Of a stretch of DNA of 64,000 bases, positions 29,298 through 39,099 are shown in pieces (positions within the stretch are counted from its first letter, which is position 1; each line of letters opens with the position of its first letter). Under the pieces are notes generated by a model. The model was not told the origin of the DNA, did not search any database, and was given only the letters and a program-made list of their open reading frames with translations. Position numbers and translations under genes: made by a program. Source of the stretch: Chlorobiaceae bacterium (lineage in GTDB: Bacteria > Bacteroidota > Chlorobiia > Chlorobiales > Chlorobiaceae); NCBI GenBank assembly GCA_012972825.1, contig JABDHL010000005.1, positions 1 through 64,000 of the forward strand, read 5' to 3'.

Positions 29298-30539
29298 ATG
29301 GATAACGTGTTGAGAGGAAAAAACATCATTATTGGCATCTCGGGAGGAATTGCGGCCTATAAAACGCCTCAGCTTGTACGATTGTTAAAAAAAAGCGGGG
29401 CTTTTATCAGGGTTGTCCTCACAGAAAGCGCTACCCGTTTTGTGAGTGAACTTGCTCTTGCTACAGTTTCTGAAGAAAGGGTGTACCGTTCTCTCTTTCC
29501 CCCTGCAGATACCACCGGTACTGATTATACCCGTCACATCTCCCTTGGGGAATGGGCTGATGCTTTCGTGATCGCACCGGCTACGGCCAATACACTTGCC
29601 CGGCTTAGTGCAGGCCTTTGTGATGACATGCTTACCGCTCTTTTTTTAACGTTGCGTCCCGGTAAACCTGTAATGATTTTTCCATCTATGGACGGCCAGA
29701 TGTTCCTGTCGCCTTCTGTCCAGAGAAATATTGCTATCCTATCCGGTCAAGGATGCAGATTGATCACTCCTGAGAGCGGTGAACTCGCTTCAGGACTCAT
29801 CGGAGTTGGCCGAATGCCGGAACCTGAATCCATTGTTTCATCTCTTGAAAAGGCCCTGCAATCCACTGTACCCTCTTCTCCGCTTTGTGGCAAATCGGTT
29901 GTTGTTACCGCAGGACCGACACGGGAAAAAATTGATGGCGTGCGCTTTATCTCTAATTACTCTTCGGGAAAAATGGGATTTGCCATTGCCCGCGCTGCAT
30001 CAGAACGAGGAGCTCTGGTCACCCTCATTACCGGACCGGTTTATCTGGAGACACCTTCGGGAGTGAAGCGACTTGATGTTGAAACCGCAATGGAAATGCA
30101 TGATGCCGCCAAGAGCTGTTTCAAGAGCTGCAACATTTTTATTGGCGCAGCGGCTGTTTCCGATTATCGACCGGCAACATCTTTTGAGGGAAAAATGAAA
30201 AAAGAGAAGCCTGAAATTGAGCTTACCCTTATAAAAAATCCTGATATCCTTGCTGAATTCGGCATGCAGAAAGCACCAGGTCAACTTGCTGTCGGCTTTG
30301 CACTTGAAACACATGCAGGTCTCGACAATGCCCGCAATAAACTGAGCGCTAAAAACCTTGACCTTATCGCGTTAAATTTTTTTGACCGTAATACCTCAGG
30401 TTTTGAAGTTGATACAAATATTCTTACCCTGATAGATAACGAGGGATTAACTACCGAGCTCCCGCAACTACCGAAGGATGACGCCGCTGACAAACTTCTT
30501 GACCTTATAGAACAGCTCTACGTTAAAACCCGGCAATAA
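29298..30539 (+). CDS. coaBC: Phosphopantothenoylcysteine decarboxylase / phosphopantothenate-cysteine ligase
   Basis: A bifunctional coenzyme A enzyme of 413 residues from the ATG at 29298 (a GTG four codons earlier is less likely). The N-terminal flavoprotein CoaC part begins IIIGISGGIAAYKTP and has FVIAPATANTLA. The C-terminal CoaB part begins near residue 195 with VVTAGPTREKIDGVRFISN. The CoaC active site is unusual: the canonical P-x-M-N-x-x-M-W reads PSMDGQMF, and the catalytic Cys loop (ACGDIGPGRM in E. coli Dfp) reads ASGLIGVGRM, with Ser for Cys. This variant form is, from memory, common in the Bacteroidota/Chlorobiota lineage. The gene starts a run coaBC-udg-dnaB-ptsI on one strand. 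Confidence 0.93.
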   Translation: MDNVLRGKNIIIGISGGIAAYKTPQLVRLLKKSGAFIRVVLTESATRFVSELALATVSEERVYRSLFPPADTTGTDYTRHISLGEWADAFVIAPATANTLARLSAGLCDDMLTALFLTLRPGKPVMIFPSMDGQMFLSPSVQRNIAILSGQGCRLITPESGELASGLIGVGRMPEPESIVSSLEKALQSTVPSSPLCGKSVVVTAGPTREKIDGVRFISNYSSGKMGFAIARAASERGALVTLITGPVYLETPSGVKRLDVETAMEMHDAAKSCFKSCNIFIGAAAVSDYRPATSFEGKMKKEKPEIELTLIKNPDILAEFGMQKAPGQLAVGFALETHAGLDNARNKLSAKNLDLIALNFFDRNTSGFEVDTNILTLIDNEGLTTELPQLPKDDAADKLLDLIEQLYVKTRQ

Positions 30540-30561
30540 CTCCTGAAAACGTTCAATTGTC

Positions 30562-31197
30562 ATGCAAGGTTTTTTATTCAGTCAGGATGAACTGTCTCCT
30601 CCTGTTCCGGTTCATCATACAGAATCATCATCAGAAGCACTGACCCTGCTGTACAATACAGCTAAAAAGTGCCGCAAATGCAGGCTTGCTGAAACAAGAC
30701 TGAATTTTGTTTTCGGTGAAGGAAATCCTTGTGCTGATCTTGTCGTTATTGGAGAGGCTCCGGGTGCAGATGAAGATGCTTCCGGCAGGCCTTTTGTGGG
30801 TCGATCCGGTCAGCTGCTTGATAAAATCCTTTTGGCAGCCGGATTTGCCCGCGAGAAGGTTTTCATTTGCAATATCCTCAAATGCCGGCCACCCGGGAAC
30901 CGTAACCCGCTCGCCGATGAAATAGAGTGCTGTATGCCCTTGCTGCTCGGTCAACTGCAGATTGTGAACCCAAAAATTATTCTTGTTCTTGGCAAGGTTG
31001 CTGCCAATGCCTTATTTGACAACAATCTTTCTTTAGGGTCAATGAGGGGGAAAGTAAGAAGATGGAACAAGTTTGACTGTTTTATTACCTATCATCCAGC
31101 AGCTCTGCTTCGTAACCCAGACTGGAAACATGGGTGCTGGCAGGATATCCAATTGATGATGCACCATTACGAACGGATTTCGGGGAGTGAACGATGA
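30562..31197 (+). CDS. Family 4 uracil-DNA glycosylase (Fe-S)
   Basis: A 211-residue DNA repair enzyme. Motif A is GEAPGADEDASGRPFVG (near 67-83) and motif B is HPAALLRNP (near 181). Cysteines in CRKC (33-36), and two more further on in NILKC and ECC, can form the 4Fe-4S cluster typical of thermophile-type family 4 enzymes. It removes uracil from DNA. Its stop overlaps the dnaB start (ATGA), so repair and replication genes are co-translated. The radical SAM/DUF4130 pair at 49-51 kb belongs to families that in other genomes are linked to this glycosylase type. Confidence 0.93.
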   Translation: MQGFLFSQDELSPPVPVHHTESSSEALTLLYNTAKKCRKCRLAETRLNFVFGEGNPCADLVVIGEAPGADEDASGRPFVGRSGQLLDKILLAAGFAREKVFICNILKCRPPGNRNPLADEIECCMPLLLGQLQIVNPKIILVLGKVAANALFDNNLSLGSMRGKVRRWNKFDCFITYHPAALLRNPDWKHGCWQDIQLMMHHYERISGSER

Positions 31198-32717
31198 ATA
31201 TGCAAGCCAGTGTTCCCATAGACTTCAGCAAGGATATTGATTTCAGCAAGGAAAGTCGCGTTCCGCCCTATTCCACTGAAATTGAGCAGGAGGTTCTTGC
31301 CTGTATTCTCCTTGAAGATGATCCAATTGAACTGGTCATCCAGATATTTGGCGAGAACAGCGAGGAGATTTTTTATGAACGACGCCACCAGCTCATTTTT
31401 AAAGCGATGCTGCAGCTCTACCATAAACGGCAGGCTATTGACATCATCACGGTCAGTGAAGAGCTTCTGAAAATGAATGAGCTTGAAGCTATCGGTGGAA
31501 GGCACTACCTTGCCGAACTTTCGGGCAAAGTTATCAGTGCGGCAAATATTGAGTACTATGCGCGTCTGGCAAAGGAAAAGTTTCTTTACCGGCGGATGAT
31601 CTCGATATCAGCTAAAATTTCCGGTGCGGCATACAACTCTTCGATGGACATTTTTGATCTGGTCGAACATGCATCCCAGCAGTTTTTTAACATTTCCCAG
31701 GCCGGAATCAAAAAGAAAGCCTCTTTGATAAAAGAACTTGTCAAAAACGGTATCCGGATGCTTGAGAGCCTGAGGTCATCACAGTCATCTGTAACCGGCA
31801 TCGGATCCGGTTTTTCTGAATTAGACCAACTTACGGCCGGATTTCAGCCATCCGATATGATTATTATTGCTGCAAGACCTTCTGCAGGAAAAACCGCATT
31901 AGCGCTCGCTGTTGCCCGTAATGCTGCTGTTGATTTCGATACTCCGGTGCTTTTTTTCAGCCTTGAAATGGCGGAGGTGCAGCTGGCGATCAGGCTTATG
32001 TGCGCCGAAGCCTATGTTGAATCCCAGCTTGTCAGAACCGGACGGATAACTCCTGAAATGATGGGCAGAATCATCAACAGTATGGATAAACTCAATGAAG
32101 CGAAACTCTTTATTGACGATACTGCCGGTATTTCCATTATGGAGCTTGCCGCTAAAACCAGAAGGATGAAGCAGGAGCACAATATCGGTATGGTTGTAGT
32201 CGATTATCTTCAGCTGGTGACACCTGTCAGGGATGGCAGAACAAACAGGGAACAGGAGATCGCACAGATATCCCGCTCGCTGAAAGCACTGGCCAAGGAA
32301 CTGAATATTCCAGTCATTGCCCTTGCACAGCTTAACCGCTCTGTCGAACAACGCTCGGGTGACAGAAGGCCCCAGCTCAGTGATCTCAGGGAGTCCGGCT
32401 CTATCGAACAGGATGCTGATGTTGTGATGTTCCTTTCCAGGCCGGAAATGTATGGCAAAACAACATTTGAAGACGGTTCATCAACAAAAGATGTTGTTGA
32501 AATTGTCATCGGCAAACAGAGAAACGGCCCGATCGGAGATATACGGTTATTATTCCTGAAAAATTATGGACGCTTTAAGTCAACGACCAACAGTTATGTG
32601 TCCGGCGGGGAGGGATCAGGAGCTGCTCAGGAACTGAATCATTATATCCCTTCATTGCCGGAACAGGAAAAAACGAATGCTGGCGCATTCATCACAAATG
32701 ACGACGCACCTTTTTAA
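31194..32717 (+). CDS. dnaB: Replicative DNA helicase DnaB
   Basis: A 507-residue protein. The N-terminal DnaB domain (about 20-125, PPYSTEIEQEVLACIL) is followed by a RecA-like helicase core with Walker A ARPSAGKTALA (near 223-233), Walker B VVVDYLQLV (near 340) and the C-terminal QRNGPIG arginine region (near 440). It unwinds DNA ahead of the replisome as a hexamer. It overlaps the uracil-DNA glycosylase by 4 bases. No intein is present. dnaA is not in the window. Confidence 0.97.
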   Translation: MNMQASVPIDFSKDIDFSKESRVPPYSTEIEQEVLACILLEDDPIELVIQIFGENSEEIFYERRHQLIFKAMLQLYHKRQAIDIITVSEELLKMNELEAIGGRHYLAELSGKVISAANIEYYARLAKEKFLYRRMISISAKISGAAYNSSMDIFDLVEHASQQFFNISQAGIKKKASLIKELVKNGIRMLESLRSSQSSVTGIGSGFSELDQLTAGFQPSDMIIIAARPSAGKTALALAVARNAAVDFDTPVLFFSLEMAEVQLAIRLMCAEAYVESQLVRTGRITPEMMGRIINSMDKLNEAKLFIDDTAGISIMELAAKTRRMKQEHNIGMVVVDYLQLVTPVRDGRTNREQEIAQISRSLKALAKELNIPVIALAQLNRSVEQRSGDRRPQLSDLRESGSIEQDADVVMFLSRPEMYGKTTFEDGSSTKDVVEIVIGKQRNGPIGDIRLLFLKNYGRFKSTTNSYVSGGEGSGAAQELNHYIPSLPEQEKTNAGAFITNDDAPF

Positions 32718-32727
32718 AACCTCCATT

Positions 32728-34515
32728 ATGTCAAAAAACAATCACCCACTGATTTCCACTTCGTGCAGGTCAATAACGCCAGAACCTCCGGTCAACAGTA
32801 ACGAAGAGTGCTATACCGGGATTGGTGCATCAAGAGGTATTTCGATCGGGGAGTGCTATGTATTTGTTAAAGAAAAGGGTGATCATAACATCAAGGAGCT
32901 GCATGAAAAAAATATCAGTGAAGAGATCGAAAAGTTTTTCACAGCCCTTCTCCGCTCTGAAAAGGAACTGAAAAAAATAGAACGGGTTACCATAAGAAAA
33001 CTTGGAAAGGGATATTCCAATTTGTTTCAGGCCCAGATCATGATGCTTCACGACCCTGTGCTGATTGATGCCATTGCCGAACGTATCGGCTCGGAGCGTA
33101 AACCAGCGCATCTGGTTATTGAAGAAGAGTTCGACCACTATCTGGAAAAATTTGTCAATTCCAATGATGTGATTTTTCAGGAACGGGCCGATGATCTGCA
33201 AGATATCAAAAACCGGATTATCAGAAACCTTCACATCAAGAAATTGAACTCATGGCTGCCGGAAGGGGTTATTGTTGCAGCAGATATCCTCTCCCCTGCA
33301 GATATTATTCTTTTCAGCCGCAACAATATCAAGGGATTTGTAACCGATTCAGGAGGAAGTACGTCGCATATTTCACTGATATGCAAGTCTCTCAATATTC
33401 CTATTGTCGTAGGACTTGGCAACTTCTCACAAAAGATAACAACCGGTATGCAACTGATCATTGACGGAAGTACCGGAACGGTGATCACAAATCCTGAAGA
33501 AAAAACTATTGCGCAATATATCAGCAAAAAAGAGGCCGAGAAAAAATATGAAGAGGATACATCCCTTACGGCTATGCTCCCAGCTACAACAAAATGCGGA
33601 ATAAGAATCACTTTTAACGCTAATATTGATTTCAAGGAAGAGCTGCACGCCGTAAGTCCTGCCGGAGCTGAAGGGGTAGGACTGTTCAGAAGCGAAAACC
33701 TCATTACCAATGGCAATAACGTACCCAAAGAGTCCGAACAGTTTTCCTATTATCTGGAAATGGCTGAAATGATCAGCCCCATGCCCCTTGATGTACGCCT
33801 GTTTGATATTGGAGGGGACAAACTGATCTACTCTCCGGTCAAGGAACCAAATCCCAACCTCGGATGGAGAGGCATCAGAATCCTGATTGATTTACCGGAG
33901 ATACTCGATAACCAGCTCAGGGCTATAATACGCGCAAATATCCATGGTAACTTAGCTATTCTGATTCCCATGATCATTTCGGTCGATGAGATCCGGCATG
34001 TCCGGACAGCCGTAGATAAACATTATTCGGAATTAACCAGAGCAGGGGAGTGGGAGATTGAAAAACCTGGAGTCGGTGCAATGGTAGAGGTGCCGGCGGC
34101 TGTAGAGCTTATTGAAGAGATCACAAAATGTGCTGATTTCATCAGCATAGGAACCAATGACCTCACTCAGTACACACTTGCAGTTGACAGAAACAATGTC
34201 ATTGTACAGAGTCTCTTTGAAAAATTCCATCCTGCAATTATCCGACAGTTGCACCGCGTCATCCAGACTGCCAATAAAAACCACTGCAAAGTTATAATTT
34301 GCGGAGATATGGGTTCAGACCCTCTTGCTCTGCCATACCTTTTAGGATGCGGATTGAGAAGATTCAGCGTGGTCACCTCAGATATCCCGAAACTTAAATC
34401 ACTGGTCTCCCGCTACTCAATTGCCGAAACTGAAGCTCTTGCTATAGAGTGCCTGAAACTGGATACCTCTTCAAAGATCAAAGCCCGCCTGGAAGCCTTC
34501 CAGGCAGATCATTGA
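32728..34515 (+). CDS. ptsI: PTS enzyme I (phosphoenolpyruvate-protein phosphotransferase)
   Basis: A protein of 595 residues from the ATG at 32728, 10 bases after the dnaB stop (upstream in-frame starts lie inside dnaB). The active-site His is in GGSTSHISL (near 211). The PEP-binding barrel has GAEGVGLFRSE (near 312), the SIGTNDLTQY motif (near 471) and the conserved Cys in ICGDMGSDP (near 525). EI passes phosphate from PEP to HPr. It has an N-terminal extension of about 30 residues before the usual start of the family. No HPr, HPr kinase or EII gene is in the window, so it could serve a regulatory rather than a sugar-uptake PTS; that is inference. Confidence 0.93.
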   Translation: MSKNNHPLISTSCRSITPEPPVNSNEECYTGIGASRGISIGECYVFVKEKGDHNIKELHEKNISEEIEKFFTALLRSEKELKKIERVTIRKLGKGYSNLFQAQIMMLHDPVLIDAIAERIGSERKPAHLVIEEEFDHYLEKFVNSNDVIFQERADDLQDIKNRIIRNLHIKKLNSWLPEGVIVAADILSPADIILFSRNNIKGFVTDSGGSTSHISLICKSLNIPIVVGLGNFSQKITTGMQLIIDGSTGTVITNPEEKTIAQYISKKEAEKKYEEDTSLTAMLPATTKCGIRITFNANIDFKEELHAVSPAGAEGVGLFRSENLITNGNNVPKESEQFSYYLEMAEMISPMPLDVRLFDIGGDKLIYSPVKEPNPNLGWRGIRILIDLPEILDNQLRAIIRANIHGNLAILIPMIISVDEIRHVRTAVDKHYSELTRAGEWEIEKPGVGAMVEVPAAVELIEEITKCADFISIGTNDLTQYTLAVDRNNVIVQSLFEKFHPAIIRQLHRVIQTANKNHCKVIICGDMGSDPLALPYLLGCGLRRFSVVTSDIPKLKSLVSRYSIAETEALAIECLKLDTSSKIKARLEAFQADH

Positions 34516-34535
34516 CGAGATATCGAACGAGTGTT

Positions 34536-36641
34536 TCAAGGGCGCAAGTCCTCTATTTTCGCATTCTTGCGTACTGAAGCAAAATATTCAGCAAACAACT
34601 GTTCCTGTTTTGCACGGAGCAATTGCGGTGCTATACCGGCTTTTTCTGCTTTAAGGTCAAGCCCGGCAGGAAGAGTTTTCCTGCTCAGCATTACAAGGGC
34701 ATAACCATCGGATGTTTTCACCGGATTAGAGAGCCTGCCTGCATCAAGTCCCGACATTGCCTCAACCAGAGGCCTGTCAACAGCGTATCCAGGAATAAAT
34801 CCATCGCTCCAACGAATTTCATCAGCGGTGACCACATGCAGAGCGGGATTCTGTTCTGCAATTTTTTCAAGGGTCTGACCCGGTATTTTTGCCATTACAG
34901 CAAGTTTTTTCTCCAGAACCGCACTTTTCTTTTCACGTACAAGTTCGGCATTAATCCTCGATTTCAGCTCATTGTCAAGCAAGCGATATCCGGTATCATT
35001 CTTACCAGTCAGACGCATGACAAAAAAACCTTTTTCGGTCTCAAGAACATCCGAAAGGTCGCCTTCCTGCGCCTTAAAGGCAAATGCTGTAATTTTTTCA
35101 CTGTAACCAATCGGTGCGACAGGCATGTGTCTGCCGAATTCAGCAGTTTTGTTAATTGTCAACCTGGCACTTGCAGCGCTCTTGTCGAAACCTTTCTCCT
35201 TGGCGTTCTGCTGAAAAACCATAGCAAGACGACGTCCGCTATCTACCGTTTCCGTTGAAGGCTTTATTTTTCTGACTATCTCCGAACAGACAACTGCGGT
35301 CTGATCAAAACCGGTAACTTTGATAATATGAAGCCCAAACTGTGTCTGAACCGGGCCGACTATCGAACCCTGACGCGCATTGAAAACAGCCGCAGAAAAT
35401 TCAGGGAGCATTCGGTCTTTGCTGAACCATCCTACGTCGCCACCATTGACGGCGCTGGCAATGTCGGCTGAATATTTTTTTGCAAGTTCTTCAAAGGGAA
35501 CACCTGCCTGAAGCTGTCTGGAGATAATCATGGTGAGTTCGCGCACTTTTTGTACATCTTCCCTGCTTGCAGGATTGAAACGCAAAAGAATATGCGATGC
35601 CCTGGCAACAGGCTGGGCTAAAGAGGTGAGCTGTTTGATCTTTATCAAGCGATATTCACCCCGATCAGCTATCGGGCCGACAATGGTTCCCTGCTTTAAA
35701 TTTGAAGAGCTGAACACAGTCTCGCCGGCTGATGGAGAAAAATCAGCACGACTATAGGTAACGTTGATACCTGTCGGACGGTCACTCTGCACTTTTACAT
35801 AATCGGCGTCGTTGACAGGCCCGGCAAACTCTGTTCGGATTGTTTCAAGTTCTTTGCGAACTCCAAGACTGTCTTTTGATGAAGGAGCCAGAGGGAAAAA
35901 AACAAAATCGGCTTTTCTGGAAGGAACCTGTTTAAAAAGCTCTTTATGGTCATCAAAATATTTTTTTGTTTCCTCTTCCTTTATCGGAAAGCTGCTGTCG
36001 GCTCCTGCAAAGCTGAAAGGAAACGGAATAAAAGAGGCTGAAAAACGTGAAAACTGCCTGCTGACGATATCGCTTATCTCCCTGTCGGTTACACGATCGA
36101 GGGTTTGAAGAGCTCTGATCAGTTTGTTGATCTTAAGTTCCCTGCGGACAATCTGCTCAACCTGCAGCCATAACTCCTTACTGTGCGGATCACGACGGGC
36201 AGCATCCAATTTTTTTCGATCGATGGCTCCTGTTGCCGGATTACTGAAATTCTGACGAATTACCAGAGGAGGATTCGGGCTGTCAAGTGCTTCGACAACT
36301 TCCTGGTCTTGAAGTCCTATGCCGAATTTCACAAACTGCTCTTCAAGCAGGGTCTGGTCAATGACCGTATTCCATGCCTGCTCCTGAAGTCCGAGTTCGC
36401 TTTCAGACGTCATTTCAGCGCCAGGATTATTTCTCCTGTAATTCTCGGTATACTCCTTGTATACCTCATCGTACTGATTGAATGGAATAGACTTTCCATT
36501 GATTTTCCCAGCCTGATTGGCCTTGCCGGTAAATCCGGAAAAATTCATACCCCACTCAAAAACAATCAGCGCAAGAAATGCTGCCAAAAGGGTATACAAT
36601 ATAATATGAGTTTTATCCCGCAAGCTGGACATTACAGCCAT
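34536..36641 (-). CDS. PpiD/SurA-like peptidyl-prolyl cis-trans isomerase
   Basis: A 701-residue periplasmic foldase with an N-terminal membrane anchor (about 12-32, ILYTLLAAFLALIVFEWGM), a SurA_N-type chaperone region with a DQTLLEEQ helix (about 35-200), and a parvulin domain (about 340-445: ARASHILLRF, GGDVGWFSKDRM, FGLHIIKV). The rest is chaperone sequence on both sides of that domain. The arrangement is that of PpiD, which helps newly exported proteins fold at the Sec translocon. It ends 21 bases from the ptsI stop (convergent) and is followed upstream by pcm on the same strand. Confidence 0.9.
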   Translation of the reverse strand: MAVMSSLRDKTHIILYTLLAAFLALIVFEWGMNFSGFTGKANQAGKINGKSIPFNQYDEVYKEYTENYRRNNPGAEMTSESELGLQEQAWNTVIDQTLLEEQFVKFGIGLQDQEVVEALDSPNPPLVIRQNFSNPATGAIDRKKLDAARRDPHSKELWLQVEQIVRRELKINKLIRALQTLDRVTDREISDIVSRQFSRFSASFIPFPFSFAGADSSFPIKEEETKKYFDDHKELFKQVPSRKADFVFFPLAPSSKDSLGVRKELETIRTEFAGPVNDADYVKVQSDRPTGINVTYSRADFSPSAGETVFSSSNLKQGTIVGPIADRGEYRLIKIKQLTSLAQPVARASHILLRFNPASREDVQKVRELTMIISRQLQAGVPFEELAKKYSADIASAVNGGDVGWFSKDRMLPEFSAAVFNARQGSIVGPVQTQFGLHIIKVTGFDQTAVVCSEIVRKIKPSTETVDSGRRLAMVFQQNAKEKGFDKSAASARLTINKTAEFGRHMPVAPIGYSEKITAFAFKAQEGDLSDVLETEKGFFVMRLTGKNDTGYRLLDNELKSRINAELVREKKSAVLEKKLAVMAKIPGQTLEKIAEQNPALHVVTADEIRWSDGFIPGYAVDRPLVEAMSGLDAGRLSNPVKTSDGYALVMLSRKTLPAGLDLKAEKAGIAPQLLRAKQEQLFAEYFASVRKNAKIEDLRP

Positions 36642-36666
36642 AGCTTATCCCTTCGTTAAGATGTTG

Positions 36667-37368
36667 TTAAAAACCAGTATCGTTCCACCCCTCCCTGCCG
36701 ACCAGCGGCACAAAAGAAAACTGCTGAAATACCTCTTTCCTGAAGTCATTATCCAATCTGCAGATAACTGTCATCTGCTGTGAACAGGAGTCTCCTATAG
36801 GAATAACCATGCATCCGTTATGGGCAAGTTGATCCAAAAGCGTCTGCGGTTCCCCTGGAGATGCTGCCGTTATTATAATACCATCAAAAGGAGCCTCATC
36901 AATCCATCCAAGCGTACCATCTCCAAAGCGACAGGTGATATTCAGACCAAGTCTTGAAAAAAGTTTCTCTGCCTTTTCATAAAGCTCAAAAATCCGTTCC
37001 ACAGTAAAGACCGAATAACCGAGGGCATCAAGAATTGCCGCCTGATAACCGGATCCCGTACCAATTTCGAGCACTTTTCCTGAAGAGCAGCGTTCAACAA
37101 GCAAGGTAGTCATATAAGCAACCGTGTAGGGCTGGGAAATAGTCTGACCAAACCCTATAGGATATGCTGCATCGTTGTATGCCAACTCCAGAGCTTCACT
37201 GTCAAAAAAAAGATGGCGGGGAACTTCAAGAAAAGCATCAAGTACGCGACGGTCAGCAATACCGTACGCTTTCAATTTTTCAACCATATCCCTTCGCCTG
37301 AGCTCCAGAAGCTGTTCCGACTTTTTCATCGAAAGAACTCGCTTTGTGCTGTTACCAATCGAAAACAT
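36667..37368 (-). CDS. pcm: Protein-L-isoaspartate O-methyltransferase
   Basis: A 233-residue protein (an internal Met at 37329 is an equally good start, giving 220 residues, closer to the family norm). It has the Pcm signature: VPRHLFFDSEALELAYND, IGFGQTISQPYTVAYMT, and SAM motif VLEIGTGSGYQAAIL. It methylates L-isoaspartate in aged proteins to start their repair. It lies upstream of the PpiD-like foldase on the same strand, so the two may form a protein-quality operon. Its 5' end overlaps the start of the divergent DUF123 frame if the long forms of both are used. Confidence 0.95.
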   Translation of the reverse strand: MFSIGNSTKRVLSMKKSEQLLELRRRDMVEKLKAYGIADRRVLDAFLEVPRHLFFDSEALELAYNDAAYPIGFGQTISQPYTVAYMTTLLVERCSSGKVLEIGTGSGYQAAILDALGYSVFTVERIFELYEKAEKLFSRLGLNITCRFGDGTLGWIDEAPFDGIIITAASPGEPQTLLDQLAHNGCMVIPIGDSCSQQMTVICRLDNDFRKEVFQQFSFVPLVGREGWNDTGF

Positions 37369-37457
37369 CCCGAAACACTTATCTTACAATCAACATGAAC
37401 AGGTTTTCTGTTCGCCAATCCAGAACGCTAATATTGCATCAAAATCAACAAAAAACA

Positions 37458-38036
37458 ATGTCTGTCTCGCAGTTTACCATTTTCGGCACTAAATACCCTA
37501 TGGGTTCGTATATCCTCTTCATTCGGATTTACAGCACTTTTCAGCTTGCATTCGGCAGGTTTCAGAAATCCAGGCAGTTTACCATAGCTGACGGCGATTA
37601 TATCTATGTAGGCTCTGCTCAGGGCAGATCGGGGAATCCGCTTGCCAGAAGGCTTATCAGACACGCCTCGCGTTCCAACGGATTGCAGCCACATAATATT
37701 CGGGCAGCACTATTAAAATTTTTCTCCATCGATGATGGTATTGGAACCTGCGCCATTGAAGCCGCAGGCAAAAAACTCCATTGGCATATCGATTATCTTC
37801 TTGAGCATACCGAGACTGAAATAACCCATATCGTGATCATAAGAAATCCTGAAAAAATGGAGCACAAGTTGTCGGAGTTTCTCGCTTCGCTCCATGAAAC
37901 CTCTCAACTTGCACCCCGCCTTGGCGCTCAGGATACACCGAACAGCACTCATCTTCTCCGTGTCGCCGATTGGCAAAAGACTCTTGAGCAGCTCAGGCAA
38001 TACATTCCGCTCTTGTTTGATTCACCTGAAATGTGA
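37458..38036 (+). CDS. DUF123 GIY-YIG nuclease-fold protein
   Basis: About 192 residues from ATG 37458; an earlier ATG (37395) is possible but adds sequence unlike the family. The DUF123 form of the GIY-YIG fold is seen: GSYILFI near the N-terminus, then GDYIYVGSAQG, RLIRHA and HWHIDYLLEH. Family members occur alone or fused to endonuclease III; the substrate of the stand-alone form is not well defined. It is convergent with ftsY, and the two stops are 6 bases apart. Confidence 0.82.
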   Translation: MSVSQFTIFGTKYPMGSYILFIRIYSTFQLAFGRFQKSRQFTIADGDYIYVGSAQGRSGNPLARRLIRHASRSNGLQPHNIRAALLKFFSIDDGIGTCAIEAAGKKLHWHIDYLLEHTETEITHIVIIRNPEKMEHKLSEFLASLHETSQLAPRLGAQDTPNSTHLLRVADWQKTLEQLRQYIPLLFDSPEM

Positions 38037-38042
38037 GTACAG

Positions 38043-38987
38043 CTATCGACCCAGAAGGGCTTCAACAAACTCAGCTCGATCAAAAAGCTGAAGGTCATCT
38101 ATTTTTTCACCAATACCGATATATTTAACCGGCAGATTAAGCTCTCGTGAAATGGAGAGCACAATCCCGCCTTTTGCCGTTCCGTCAAGTTTGGTAACCA
38201 CAAGCCCGGTCACCTTGACAAAACGTGTGAATTCCCTTGCCTGCAGCACTGCATTCTGGCCGGTTGTACCGTCAAGCACCAGCAACACTTCATGGGGAGC
38301 TTCCGGAATCTTCTTCGTCGCTACCCGCATGATCTTGGCAAGCTCCTCCATCAGGTGGCTTTTATTATGCAAACGGCCAGCAGTATCCACCAGCACTACA
38401 TCGGCATTTCTGGATACCGCAGCACTGACAGCATCGTAAACCACTGATGCCGGATCAGCACCCTGACCCTGACCAATAAGAGGAACACCTGCCCTGTCAG
38501 CCCATATCTTCAGCTGTTCATAAGCAGCGGCCCTGAAGGTATCAGCAGCAGCTATAATGACTTTTTTGCCTGCTTTTTCATAGTTATGTGCCAGTTTAGC
38601 AACACTGGTGGTCTTTCCGGCGCCATTCACTCCAACAATTAAAATCACATAGGGTTTTGCCGGAAGCACAGCTTCAAAATCAAGCGGATGCTCCTCTCCT
38701 GTTTCACGAAGCATCTGCTGAATCTCATCCATCAGCATCCGGTTCAGCTCCTCTTCCGATCGATAGGTCTCCTTTTTTGCCCGCTCAGTGATTGCATCGA
38801 CAATCCCGAGTGTGGTTTCGACACCGACATCGGCTGCTACAAGAATCGTTTCAAGTTCTTCAAGAAACTCGTCGTCTATCTCTGTTTTACCCTTTGTAAT
38901 AATTGAAAGCTTGTCACGAAGAGTATCCCGGGTTTTTTCGAGCCCTTCCTTAAGCCTTGATATTTTGAACTTGTCAAAAAAACCCAT
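38043..38987 (-). CDS. ftsY: Signal recognition particle receptor FtsY
   Basis: A 314-residue SRP GTPase: NG domain with a helical N part (1-100), G1 GVNGAGKTTSVAKLAH (near 115), DTFRAAAYEQL (near 145), the DTAGR motif (near 200) and TKLDGTAKGG (near 265). It lacks the long acidic A domain of E. coli FtsY, as in many bacteria. It docks SRP-ribosome complexes at the inner membrane. It is transcribed alone and is divergent from thiL. Confidence 0.96.
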   Translation of the reverse strand: MGFFDKFKISRLKEGLEKTRDTLRDKLSIITKGKTEIDDEFLEELETILVAADVGVETTLGIVDAITERAKKETYRSEEELNRMLMDEIQQMLRETGEEHPLDFEAVLPAKPYVILIVGVNGAGKTTSVAKLAHNYEKAGKKVIIAAADTFRAAAYEQLKIWADRAGVPLIGQGQGADPASVVYDAVSAAVSRNADVVLVDTAGRLHNKSHLMEELAKIMRVATKKIPEAPHEVLLVLDGTTGQNAVLQAREFTRFVKVTGLVVTKLDGTAKGGIVLSISRELNLPVKYIGIGEKIDDLQLFDRAEFVEALLGR

Positions 38988-39099
38988 AAAAAGGAGATAT
39001 TACCATCTACGTTATTGAAATATTGAAACACCTGCTGCGTTAATGAAAAAGAAGCATGCCAGAGAATAGTTAAGAGAAAAATTTAATTTACGTAAAAAT

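Noticed and set aside
38988-39099. THI-box riboswitch before thiL
   Set aside because: The upstream gap is only about 110 bases and shows no matching conserved core.
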